Assembly: GCF_000333955.1 (NCBI RefSeq) | Contig: NZ_CAPS01000121.1 | Coordinates: 1-64,000 of the forward strand | DNA: 64,000 bases | Source: Rhodococcus sp. AW25M09 | GTDB taxonomy: Bacteria; Actinomycetota; Actinomycetes; Mycobacteriales; Mycobacteriaceae | Direction of reading: 5' to 3' | Shown here: in pieces, positions 43,951 to 54,400 of the stretch | Layout: each line of letters begins with the position of its first letter | How positions within the stretch are numbered: position 1 is the stretch's first letter | Notes under the pieces: generated by a model | Database searches by the model: none | Told to the model about the DNA's origin: nothing | The model's input: the letters and a program-made list of their open reading frames with translations, nothing else | Position numbers and translations under genes: made by a program

Positions 43951-45852
43951 CTAACGCTGGTGCACAACGGCTTCGACCGCACCCGGCGCACGCTGCAGAT
44001 CGAGGACCTCGATACCCCAACCGACCAGACGAGACGCCGTCACCACCAGGCCCGCTGCGGCAGCAACGGACTCGAACTCGACTCTCGTTCGCACTCCACT
44101 GCCGTGCATGCAGAGCATCAGCAGATCGAACTCGGCCTGATCCTCGTTGACCGACTTGTCGTCGGACAGACGTTCCACCACAACCAGTTTCCCGTTCTCG
44201 GACACCCCGGCTGCCGCATTCGCCAGTAGTAGTGCCAGATCGTCGTCTCGGTAGTGGCCGGTGACCTCGAGCAAGAGGTACGCATCGAATCCACCACTGG
44301 GTCTCACCCGAGGTTCGGACATCACACTCTGCGCGCAATCACGGACGCGCCCGTCGATGTCGGGCCATGTCGCCAGATCTCTTCGTACCAGGCCCAGTTC
44401 ACTGGGTACACCGAGAACGGTTGCCGACATCGCGTCGTAGCGCGTCAGAATCGAGCCGAGGACCACCCCTGATGCGGCACCGGTCACCGCCATCGTCGAC
44501 ACTCCGTCGAACGAATAGTCCTGTACCAGAGCCGGACCCAGGAACGCTGCCTCGTCGGCGATGTGATTGTGATGCAATTCCGTCAGCCGGGGCGAGCCGG
44601 CGAGGTCCTCACTCAACGTCTTACCGGTCAACAGACTCGCGCTGGCGCCACCCGTTCGCAGACTCTCCACGAGTCCGGTGATCGACAACTCCACCCGTGC
44701 CTCGATACCGTCGAAGTCGAGCCAGTGCGAAATCCAATCGTCGGCGAGCATTGCTTCACCGAGATCGGCGAGAATCAAACCGCCGTCGACGTCCTCGGCG
44801 AGCACGCCGACGGCGCGCAGATACCGGACGAATTTGGCCAAAGCGCCCCGGTCGGTCTCGGTGACCGAGGCAAGTGAATCGACGGTGCGCACTCCGTGGG
44901 AAACATGCAAGGGGATCCGCAACGTGTTGGCGGCCCTGATCGCGAAGGGGGAGAACATCTCCGCTCGCTCGGCGAGTGTGTCGAACGGCTCGGACTCGCG
45001 CGCGCTCAGATCGGGTACCTCCGGATCGTCCACACGGGTGAGAACCTCGGCACGACGCCAGTAGCCGGTGACGTCGACCATCTCCGGCGGCAGCGCGCGA
45101 TCCTCGCGCAGGTATCGCCTGATGCCCTTGAGGGCCGTGGATTCGCCTGCCACCCACACGAAAACCGCTCCCTCCCACCACGGCGCGGTGCGCACCGCGG
45201 TTTCGAGCAGGTGCCCGGTACCCGCGGCCGCACCGCCGCGGTGCACCCATGTGACCTCCGCGTCGGCGGCCGTCGGCAGTGGTAGTTCTCGCTCCGCATC
45301 GGCTACCTCGACGAACACCCGAATTCGTTCACCGGCTCGGGCCTCCTCGAGATATCGAGCGATGGCGGGCAACGCTGTCTCGTCACCGACGAGCAATACC
45401 CAGTCCACGTCGGCGGGGGCGTGCCCCGACCGCACCGGACCGAGCAGGGGGATCGAATCGCCCACCGAGCAGCGACGCCCCCACGTCGACGCAATTCCGG
45501 TGTCGTGGGTGACGAAATCGAGGGTCAGTTCTGCGGCATCGGTATCGACGCTACGTACGGTGTAGTTGCGAGTCACCGGACGCGGATCCCGCGGCCATTC
45601 CACCGTGCGCTCGTGCTGCACCGGTAGCGCCATCGTGCCGGCGTCGTCGAGTGGGAAGAACAGCCGAACGAAGTCGTCGAATCCCTCGCTGCGCAGCGCC
45701 GGAAAGTCGACACCGTCCCGCGAGAACTCCCGCAGCTGCGACCCACCCAACACGATTCTGCGCATTCCCGAGCTGAGTCGACGTGTCTCGATCACGGTGG
45801 CCGAGCGGATGACTTCGGGGAAGACGACCTGACGCCGATGGGACCTTGCCAC
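43951..45852 (-). CDS. Siderophore-interacting reductase fused to an O-methyltransferase-like domain
   Basis: A 633-residue two-part protein. Residues 1-275 are a SIP flavin reductase (RRIVLGGSQLREFSRDG, the flavin motif PVTRNYTVRSVDTD, VDWVLLVGDETALPAIARYL, GYWRRAEVLTRVDD at its end). Residues about 290-633 resemble plant/actinobacterial-type O-methyltransferases: a winged dimerisation domain (FSPFAIRAANTLRIPLHV, then ALAKFVRYLRAVGVLAED) and a SAM-fold part. The SAM motif I, normally acidic-x-Gly-x-Gly, reads MAVTGAASGVVLGS, so SAM binding or catalysis may be altered or lost. The start GTG 45852 follows AAGGAGCG. The reductase half may release iron; the second half could modify or simply bind the siderophore. 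Confidence 0.85.
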   Translation of the reverse strand: MARSHRRQVVFPEVIRSATVIETRRLSSGMRRIVLGGSQLREFSRDGVDFPALRSEGFDDFVRLFFPLDDAGTMALPVQHERTVEWPRDPRPVTRNYTVRSVDTDAAELTLDFVTHDTGIASTWGRRCSVGDSIPLLGPVRSGHAPADVDWVLLVGDETALPAIARYLEEARAGERIRVFVEVADAERELPLPTAADAEVTWVHRGGAAAGTGHLLETAVRTAPWWEGAVFVWVAGESTALKGIRRYLREDRALPPEMVDVTGYWRRAEVLTRVDDPEVPDLSARESEPFDTLAERAEMFSPFAIRAANTLRIPLHVSHGVRTVDSLASVTETDRGALAKFVRYLRAVGVLAEDVDGGLILADLGEAMLADDWISHWLDFDGIEARVELSITGLVESLRTGGASASLLTGKTLSEDLAGSPRLTELHHNHIADEAAFLGPALVQDYSFDGVSTMAVTGAASGVVLGSILTRYDAMSATVLGVPSELGLVRRDLATWPDIDGRVRDCAQSVMSEPRVRPSGGFDAYLLLEVTGHYRDDDLALLLANAAAGVSENGKLVVVERLSDDKSVNEDQAEFDLLMLCMHGSGVRTRVEFESVAAAAGLVVTASRLVGWGIEVLDLQRAPGAVEAVVHQR

Positions 45853-45916
45853 GATGAAACACGCTCCTTGTCGAATGAATGCACGTCTGCGGTGTCGGGT
45901 GGGCCGGTGCGTCGAA

Positions 45917-46990
45917 TCAGCCCTGGACGTTCTCGGCGGCGGTGTTCAACGCCGACGCCACATCGTCGAGGATGTACGGAATGGTCAGGACCGTCAGACC
46001 GCCGAATGCAAAGTTCTTGTCGACACTGAGGCTTTCGGTCGATGCGGTACGGCCCTGCGCCAGCACCGGTTGCGAGGCCACGGCCGGTTCGGCGAGGAAT
46101 GCGCCCAGCGATTCCTTGTCGTAGGCGACGACGAACAACACGTCCGACTTCAGCAACGACGCCTGCTCGAGGCTGAGCTCGAAGTACACCGCGTCGGGAT
46201 CCTCGGCCGGGTCCGCTTCCTGGATGGTGAGCTCGTTGACCAGGCCGAGCTGCTCGAGAAACTCGACCCGCACGTCGTCGTCCTTGCTGACGGCGAAAGT
46301 ACCGGGAGCATTGGGCAATGCGATGGTGACCGTCTTGCCCTGCAGCGCCGGGTATTTCGCTGCCGCGTCGGCGATGGAACCCTCGACGCCGGAGACCAGA
46401 TCGGCAGCCTCCTTCTGCTTGCCGAGAGCCTTGCCCGCGATGGTAAGCTGGTCTTCCCAGGACGCCGTCCACTGCTCGTCCGGGTATGCGACGACGGGCG
46501 CGATGTCGGAGAGCTGGTCGAATTCTTCCTGGCTCAGGCCCGAGTAGGGCGCGAAGATCAGATCCGGTGCCGCAGCGGCGAACTGCTCGACCGGGACCGC
46601 TCCGGTTCCGTCACCGGAGAGCAGCGTGGGTGTCTCGCCGCCCAGGTCGGTGAGGGCTTTCGCGTCCCACTGCAGGATGCCGCGGTCGTCGGCTCCGTAT
46701 TGCGCGCCGTCGAAGGTCGGCATGGCGACCGGCACGACGCCGAGGGCCAGGATGGCGTCCTGGTTGGACCAGCCCCAGGTCGCGATCCGCGTCGGGGCCT
46801 CTGGGATCGTCGCCGATCCGAGCGCGGAGTCGATGGTGATCGGGAATGCGGATTCTCGAGCAGCGGTGGTGGATTCGCGTGCGGGCGCCTGCTCGGTACT
46901 GCTGCATCCGGCGGCGAGCGCGATCGTCAGCCCTCCGGCGAGCGCAATCGATGCGGCGCTCCTCATCCACTTCGTACGTACATTCGTCAT
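45917..46990 (-). CDS. Ferric-siderophore-binding lipoprotein (FepB/FecB-like)
   Basis: A 357-residue class-III substrate-binding protein: signal MRSAASIALAGGLTIALAAG with lipobox AAGC (Cys29 from ATG 46990), then TIPEAPTRIATWGWSNQDAI, DLIFAPYSGLSQEEFDQLSD, SWEDQLTIAGKALGKQKEA and GGLTVLTIPYILDDVASALN, the typical lobes joined by a long helix. It delivers ferric siderophore to the FecCD permeases encoded downstream. Start 46990 puts a GAGAGG site ten bases before the ATG. A palindrome with an iron-box-like centre lies about 80 bases upstream. Confidence 0.93.
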   Translation of the reverse strand: MTNVRTKWMRSAASIALAGGLTIALAAGCSSTEQAPARESTTAARESAFPITIDSALGSATIPEAPTRIATWGWSNQDAILALGVVPVAMPTFDGAQYGADDRGILQWDAKALTDLGGETPTLLSGDGTGAVPVEQFAAAAPDLIFAPYSGLSQEEFDQLSDIAPVVAYPDEQWTASWEDQLTIAGKALGKQKEAADLVSGVEGSIADAAAKYPALQGKTVTIALPNAPGTFAVSKDDDVRVEFLEQLGLVNELTIQEADPAEDPDAVYFELSLEQASLLKSDVLFVVAYDKESLGAFLAEPAVASQPVLAQGRTASTESLSVDKNFAFGGLTVLTIPYILDDVASALNTAAENVQG

Positions 46991-47067
46991 TGCTCGGAAC
47001 CTCTCGACTCGACCGCGCACTCACTGCGTCCCACACCCGGTCGGGTGAGGCGACTGACAAGGTAGCA

Positions 47068-47094
47068 CTAGTGAGGTAATGCTTGCCTCACTAG
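47068..47094. promoter_or_regulatory. Palindromic iron-box-like operator upstream of the binding lipoprotein
   Basis: A 27-bp interrupted palindrome: arms CTAGTGAGG (47068-47076) and CCTCACTAG (47086-47094) are exact complements around nine bases. Its centre, TGAGGTAATGCTTGCCTCA, matches 13 of 19 positions of the IdeR consensus. It lies between the mntH stop and the binding-lipoprotein start, so it probably controls the lipoprotein/SIP-MT unit. Confidence 0.65.
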
Positions 47095-47113
47095 AGACGC
47101 GGGCGGAGTGTTT

Positions 47114-48391
47114 CTACACCAGGTCGATGAGCGTGGAATACACCAGATAGAGGTTGAGTCCGCTGATGACGACGGTGATCGCCGCCATCACGGCGGTGGT
47201 GATGCGGCGGTTGACCATGTCGGTCATGACACGGGGATCGCGAGTGATCAGCAGGAGTGGAAGTAGCGCGAACGGGATACCGAAGGACAGCACGATCTGG
47301 GAGTAGATCAGCGCCTGGGTGGTGTCCCCGGACAAGCCGAGGACTAGCAGTGCAGGCAGCATCGTGAGTCCGCGCCGAAGAAACAGCGGGATCTGCCAGT
47401 TCATGAACCCTGCCATGACGACCTGGCCGGCGTAGGTACCCACACTCGAGGAGGACAATCCCGACGCGATGAGTGCCACGCCGAAGGCCAGCGCGGCACC
47501 ACCGCCGAGCAATACGCCCAGGTGCGAGTGGATCGATTCCAGGTCACTCACGCCGGTGAGGCCGGGTGTGTGGAACAGCGCTGCTGCGATACACAGCATC
47601 GCCAGATTCACCAGGCCCGCCAGCCCCAACCCGATGATGCAGTCCCACTTGTTGTATCGGAGCAGGACCCGGCGTTCCCGGCGGTCGGCAGTGCCGATGC
47701 GATTCGTCTGCAACGCGGAGTGCAGATACACAACGTGTGGCATGACGGTCGCGCCGATGATTCCCACGGTCAGGCTCAGGGTGTTGCCGCCGTCCAGGCG
47801 CGGGACCAGCCCGGCGGCAAGCTGGACGTAGTTCTGCCCGCCGGAGGCGATGAACACGTAGAGGAACCCGGCACCGACCAACATCAGCAGCGCAATGATC
47901 GCCAACTCGAAGCGGCGATAGCTTCGCTGCTGCAGCGCGAGGATGGCGAAAGCGACCACCGCAGTGATCAATCCTGCAGGGAGGAGCGGAACCCCGAACA
48001 CCAGGTTCAGTCCTAAGGCGGCGCCGACGAATTCGGCCAAGTCGGTGGCCATCGCAACCACCTCGGCCTGCATCCACAGCACACCGTTGATCCGCCGACC
48101 GTATCGCTGCCGACACAACTCGGGCAGGCTGCGGCCGGTGGACAAGCCGGTCTTGGAGGTCAGGTACTGCACCACCATGGCCATCGCGTTGGCCATCACG
48201 ATCACCCACACCAACTGGTAGCCGTGCTCGGCACCGGCGGCGAAGTTGGTGGCAAAGTTTCCTGGGTCGATGTAGGCCACCGAGGCCACGAACGCCGGAC
48301 CCAGCAATGTCAGTGCGGCCCGCCCACGGCCCCGTGACTGCACTTGCGCCAGCATGACCGGCTCGTCGCCGGTGGTGCCGGTTTCCCTCAT
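47114..48391 (-). CDS. mntH: Nramp-family divalent metal (Mn2+/Fe2+) transporter
   Basis: A 425-residue Nramp transporter with about eleven helices. Metal-site motifs: AYIDPGNFATNFAAGAEHG (DPGN, helix 1) and IIGATVMPHVVYLHSAL (MPH, helix 6). It imports Mn2+ or Fe2+ with protons. It lies between the NRPS gene and the siderophore-binding lipoprotein, all on one strand, extending the locus from ferric-siderophore uptake to divalent metal uptake. Manganese import during iron starvation or oxidative stress is a known pairing; co-regulation here is inference from a nearby inverted repeat. Confidence 0.93.
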   Translation of the reverse strand: MRETGTTGDEPVMLAQVQSRGRGRAALTLLGPAFVASVAYIDPGNFATNFAAGAEHGYQLVWVIVMANAMAMVVQYLTSKTGLSTGRSLPELCRQRYGRRINGVLWMQAEVVAMATDLAEFVGAALGLNLVFGVPLLPAGLITAVVAFAILALQQRSYRRFELAIIALLMLVGAGFLYVFIASGGQNYVQLAAGLVPRLDGGNTLSLTVGIIGATVMPHVVYLHSALQTNRIGTADRRERRVLLRYNKWDCIIGLGLAGLVNLAMLCIAAALFHTPGLTGVSDLESIHSHLGVLLGGGAALAFGVALIASGLSSSSVGTYAGQVVMAGFMNWQIPLFLRRGLTMLPALLVLGLSGDTTQALIYSQIVLSFGIPFALLPLLLITRDPRVMTDMVNRRITTAVMAAITVVISGLNLYLVYSTLIDLV

Positions 48392-48444
48392 GGCACTACG
48401 GAACAGGACTGCGAGGGCGCTGACGCAAGGAACACCACGCCACT

Positions 48445-48471
48445 CTAGAAGACCTCACCTGATTATTCTAG
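48445..48471. promoter_or_regulatory. Inverted repeat upstream of mntH
   Basis: Arms CTAGAA (48445-48450) and TTCTAG (48466-48471) flank a centre whose complement contains AGGTGAGG, the same half-site seen in the fbpA iron box. It overlaps the NRPS stop and lies 54-80 bases before the mntH start, a suitable place for a DtxR/MntR-type operator. Confidence 0.35.
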
Positions 48472-51400
48472 CTACCCAACAAATAGTTTCGGGTGTCCTT
48501 AATTCTTGTCGACGACGGGTCGCGTCGGTCAGGATCGGCGGCAAGGATTCGGCAGGTCGCCGTCAACGCGTCACGCCACAATCTCGCGAGCTCCTCTGCG
48601 CCCTCGCACACCTCCGCGGGCCAGGAGAATGTGACTCCGAGGGCCGCCGACGCATCCTGCTCGTGAATGTAACTGTCCACCACCAGCGCATAGCCGCACG
48701 GCGTACTCGCGCCAGGCGACGTATCGAGACTGCTGCGTAGCCGGCTGGCACCGAACGGTCCACCGGATACCGCGTCGAAACGACCGAGATAGTTGAATTC
48801 GATTGCTGCAGTGAATTTTCGACGAAGCACGTCGCCGGCCTCGGCATCGGACCACCGCAACATTCCGTACGTGGACCCGTCGCCCGGTACCGATTCCCTC
48901 TGCATTCTGGCGCTCGTTGCCAGTTCATGCAGAACAGATTCTGCTGCAGCCGGATTCGACTCGTGGTCGACGAGCACTCGATGGTCGTCCGGCCGTGCGG
49001 TCAGTCGAAGCGGGAACACCGCGGTGAGCCACCCGACCACCGACGATCCATCCACCCGATCCGACGCGACTCCCGAGCGTCCGTGGCCTTCGACGTCGAC
49101 GACGAACGACTGCGGCGTTTGCGCCTCGGCGTCCATCCAGAGCGCTGTCGCCGCAGCAAATGTCGCCAACAGCACATGCTCGACGGACACACCGAGACGA
49201 GCACGTACCGACGACAACAGCTGCGCGCTCTCGTCCGCCGACAACACGAAGGTGGTCGTGCGCACCCGAGCACCGGTGTCTACCGACGGGTCGAGCGGCC
49301 GCACCAGTGGAATCGGCACTGCGCCGTCACCGACTTTCGACCAGTAATCGAGATCGGCGAGAACCTCCGGCGAGTGGGCAAGACTGTGCATCTCGTGCGC
49401 CCACCGCCGCATCGAGGTTCCGACCGGTGCGCGCGCAGCGGACATCCCTTGCTGCCACAGAGCCACGATGTCGGGTAGCAATATCCGCCAGCTCACGCCG
49501 TCGACCACGAGGTGATGCAACGTGATCAGCAACTCTCCCGCCGAGCCCGGGTCGTGTCGATGTCGCAGCCACACGACGTCGACCATCCTCGCTGTAGCCG
49601 GATTCAATCGTGCGCGCGCAGCGCGTGATTCTCCGGCTACGCGGTCCACGAGCTGCGGTTCGGACAACCCTCCGACATCCTCGACGCGTATCCACCCCGC
49701 CACATCGTCGGTGCCGTTCGGCAACACCGTGAAGATCGATTCCGTTCCAGGGATGCGCTCGAATCGCGAGTGCAGAATCGGATGCCTGGCCACCCACAGC
49801 CCGACGAGCTCTGCCAGCGAATTCTCGGTGAGCTCTCCCGGAGCGTCGAGCAACACTGCCTGCGAGATCTCGTCGATGGCCCCGCCGAGGGCGTCCATCC
49901 ACCGCACGATCGGTGTCAGCGGCACCGTTCCGTACGGATCCATGGCACCGAGTTCGGTCGGCGTTACCTCCGGCTCGAGCTGCTCGGCAATACTTTCCGG
50001 AGTTCGAGAAGACACGATGTGGCGCGGAGATACCGCGAGGCCTGCCGATCGCAGTCTGGCGGACAGCTCCATCGCCATGATGCTGTCGCCACCGAGATCG
50101 AAGAAATCATCATCGGCACCGACCTCGGGCAGATGCAGCACTGCGGCTGCGGCCGTGCAGATCTGCCGCTCGGCATCGGTACCTGCAGGACGCCCGCTGC
50201 GGTGCGAGAACTCGGCGACGGGCAACAGGGATGCATCGAGCTTTCCGTTGGGCAGCACCGGAAACGCATCGAGAACAGTCAGAGACGCCGGAACCATGTA
50301 CGGCGGCAACAGGCCACGCAGGCGAGCCCGCACGACAGTCACATCGAGGGTATGTCCCGGTAGAGCAACCAGATATCCGGCGAGCGTGGCACTTCCGTCG
50401 GAGACGGCGGATGTTCGCACCACCACCCGCGCGTCGGACACTGCGTCGATGTCGCGCAGGCGGGCCTCGACCTCGGCCACTTCTACTCGGTGACCGCGAA
50501 TCTTGACCTGATCGTCCGAGCGTCCGACGTACCGGAGCGTGCCGTTCTCCGTCCACGCGACGAGATCGCCGGTCCGGTACAACCGGGTGCCGTCCGCAGC
50601 GAAGGGATCGGCAACGAAGCGGTGGGCTGTGCGCCCGGGCGCATGTCGGTAGCCGCGAACGACTCCGGGCCCCGCCAGGTAGAGCTCGCCGAGCACGCCG
50701 GGTGCAACCAGCCGCAGGCTCCTGTCCAGCACGTAGGCACGCATGTTGGTCACCGGCCGACCGATCACCGGTTCGCCCGACTGCTCGGTGGAGGTGTAGA
50801 CCGCATCGACGGTCGCCTCGGTGGGGCCGTAGAAGTTGTAGGCCACCAGGTTCTCGTTCGCCCGCAGGCGCTTCCACAAGTGGGCAGATACCGCCTCTCC
50901 CCCGACCCCGAGCGCCACGAGCGTGTCGATCGATCCTGACCGCATCATCTGCTCGACCAACGACGGCACGACCTCGATGAAGTCCACCGACAGCGCAGTC
51001 AGACGTGCGGCCAGCTGCACTGGGTCGAGAACGATCTCGGGGTCGATCAAATGCAGGGTGTGACCGCCGAACAGCCATAGCTGCGGTTGCCAGGACGCGT
51101 CGAAGGCCATCGACCACGCATGCGCGACGTGGAGCGCCGGCTTGCCCGCGCGAACGATGGCCGGGGTGTGCACGTTCTCGCGATGGGAGTGGTACAGATT
51201 GGTCAGACCTCGGTGTGGGACCAGTACGGCTTTCGGCTCGCCCGTCGTGCCGGAAGTGTAGATCGCGTACACCGGATGATCGAGATGCAGCGGTGCCCGA
51301 CGCTCGGCATCGGTGACGGCAACAGCATCGATCGACGACGGATGGAGCGCTGCAATCGAATCGGCGGACACCATGATCGCAGGCTGCGCGTTGTCGAGGA

Positions 51401-54400
51401 TCTGCCGGATACGTTCGGCGGGCCAGTTCGGGTCGATCGGCAGGTATGCGGCACCGGACTTCATGACTCCGAGGATCGCGGCCATCGTCATCACCGTCCG
51501 CGGGGCCTCGACGGCGACGATGTCCTCGGCACCCACTCCGCAACCGATGAGCCATCGCGCCGTTCGGTTGGAGATGCGGTCCAACTCGGCGAACGTCGAC
51601 TCTGTGGTGTCGTCTTGGACGGCGATCGTATCGGGTTGCTGCACAACACGGTCGGCGAACAGATCGACCAAGGTTCCGCTGGGATAGGTGCGCCGGATGC
51701 CGGCATGCTCGGAGGTGAGCCACTTCGCCGTCGCCTCGTCGACGAGAGGCACCGATGCGATGACCGGATCACCGTCCTCGGCGTACGTCCGAAGCACCTC
51801 CGCCATGGCCGACGCCGCCGCGCGTGCTCGCTCCACGGGCACTGCGTCGCTTCGGTATTCCACCACCAAGCGCAGTTCGTCTCCGGGAAACACCGTCAAG
51901 GTCAGTGGGTAGTGCGTCACCGTATGGAACCGGTCGACCGAGACCGAGAAGTCCTCCGCATCCATACCGGACGTGTCGGCGGCAGCGAAGTTCTCGAACA
52001 CCACGAGTGTGTCGAACAATGTTCCCTGGCCGACGGCCTTCTGGATCTCGGCGAGACCGACGTGGTGATGAGCGGCCACGGCAATGGAGAAGTCGCGTAG
52101 GCGCGCGAGAACGCTCGACAGGGTGGAATCGGGACCGACGTCGACGCGTACCGGGATGGTGTTGATGAACAATCCGACCATGTCGCCGGCGCGGTGCACA
52201 TCCGTCGAACGTCCCGACACAGTGGATCCGAACACGACCGAGTCGGAGTCGGTGAACGACGAGAGCACCACAGCCCACGCCGCATTGATCAGCTCGCTCG
52301 CCGTCACCGACCGTCGTCGAGCGGAGGCGGTCAGGCGCGCCGTGTCCTCCACACCCCAGCCGATCTCGATCTCCTGCGCCTTCGACCGCCCGGACGACGC
52401 CGGTGCGGAAGGTGCCAGCATTGTCGGTGCAGCATCCGCACCGAGCGCTCGACGCCACACATCGATCGACGAGGTGTCCCGCTGCGACAGCCATCGTAGG
52501 TAGTCGTCGAACGGGGCCGGCGCCGGAAGGTCCACGCCTCGGTACAACGTGAACAGCTCGGTGCCGACTGTCCCCATCGACCATCCGTCCACGAGAAGGT
52601 GATGAATGGTCAGCACCACCCGGTGCACCTGTGCTGCGCAGTCCAGCAGGAGAACTCGCACGAGGGGCCCGCGCTCGATGTCGAAGGTTCGTCGATCCTC
52701 GTGTACCGATGCGCGCGCTGATGCCGAATCCGGATCGTCCACCGTGCGCCTTCGCACCTGAACTCGGGCGCAGTCACGGACGGCGACGGTGGTTCCGGTG
52801 CTCAGGGTGACAAAACGTGAGCGCAACACCGGATGACGCTCGAACAGCACCTCGAGCGCATCCTCGAGTCGATCGGTACGCAGCTCACCGCGGACATCGA
52901 ATTCGGTGGCAATTACATAGATTTCCTCGATTTCGTCCGGTGCCGTGACGGACTGGAACGCCAGTCCCTGCTGCAGCGGCGTCGTGGGCCGCGCGAGATC
53001 GACATCGATTCCGAGTGTTCGCAACTCGGTCATGTCCTCTTCGTCCAGCAATGATGCGGAACTCTCCGGTACTGGTGCGGCAACGGCCTGTTCGGCTCGC
53101 CGGGCTCGCTGGACCAGTCCCGCGACCGTCCGACACTCGAAGACGTCCGCCGTCGTGATCGGCACGCCTGCACCTCGTGCGTGGTAGACCAGCGTGATGG
53201 CGGTGATGCTGTCGCCGCCGAGGGCGAAGAAGTCATCGTCGACTCCGATCGACTCGGCCTTCGCACGGGTCGCGCCGGCGAAGATCTCGACGAGCCGCCG
53301 CTCGTCCTCAGTGGCAGCTGCTCGCGACCGGCTCGGTCCGCCATCGGGAATTCCGATTCGAGACAGGGCCATCCGGTCCGTCTTACCGTTGGGAGTGGTC
53401 GGCAGTCGGTCGATCGACACCCAGAGCGCCGGGACCAGATGGCCGGGTACCCGCGCGCTCAAAGCCTCATGCACGGCGGCGGTATCGAGACTCGCCGGGG
53501 TCACATAGGCAACGAGCACGGTTGCGCCGCTGCTGTCGGGAACGGCGACCACGGCGCACTCACCCACCAATTCGACATCAGCCGTGAGGTTTTCGACCTC
53601 ACCGAGTTCGACGCGATGGCCCCGGACCTTGACCTGTCGATCGTCTCGCCCCAGGAACTCCAGAGCCCCGTCGTCGACCGTTCGGCCGCGGTCACCGGTG
53701 CGATACATCCGCCCGCCGTCGCCGCTCGGGTCCGCGACGAAGCGTGCCGCGGTCTCCGCCGGCCTTCCGAAGTACCCACGGGCAAGTTGAACTCCCGAAA
53801 CGTAGAGGTCTCCGTCGACCCCGGTTCGTACGGGCCGCAGCCGCCCGTCCAGCAGCCCCAGAACCATGTTGTCCACAGCCGTTCCGACGACGCTCGGATC
53901 TCCTGCCACCCTGTGTACAGCGACGTCGCCCGCAACCTCGGAGGATCCATAGGAATTGTGTATCGCCGCGACCGGCGTGGCGCGTCCGATCGCATTGATC
54001 ATGTTGCCGGTCAACGGTTCTCCGCTGAGTATCCAGCTCGTCAGCGATCCACATTCCTGCGGCGACGTAGTGGCCAGTGCTGCGGCCAAGGAACCGACGG
54101 CGGTGATCTGCTCGGTACCGGATCGGGCGATCAACGCGGCCAATGCGCGGGCATCGGCGTACTCCGCGTCCTGGGCCAACACCACGCGTTGGCCCGCCAG
54201 CAGTCCGGTGAGCAGTTCGGTCGCACCGTCGATGAACGCCAACGAACTCTTCGCGATCCGGCTGGCGGGTCCGCCCCAACGATGGGTGGCCCAGAGCAGA
54301 CGATTGGCAAGAGCGTCTCTGGTACCGAGCACGCCCTTGGGCGTTCCGGTCGAACCCGACGTGTACACGAGATAGGCCCCGCAGTCACCCGGAATGTCCC

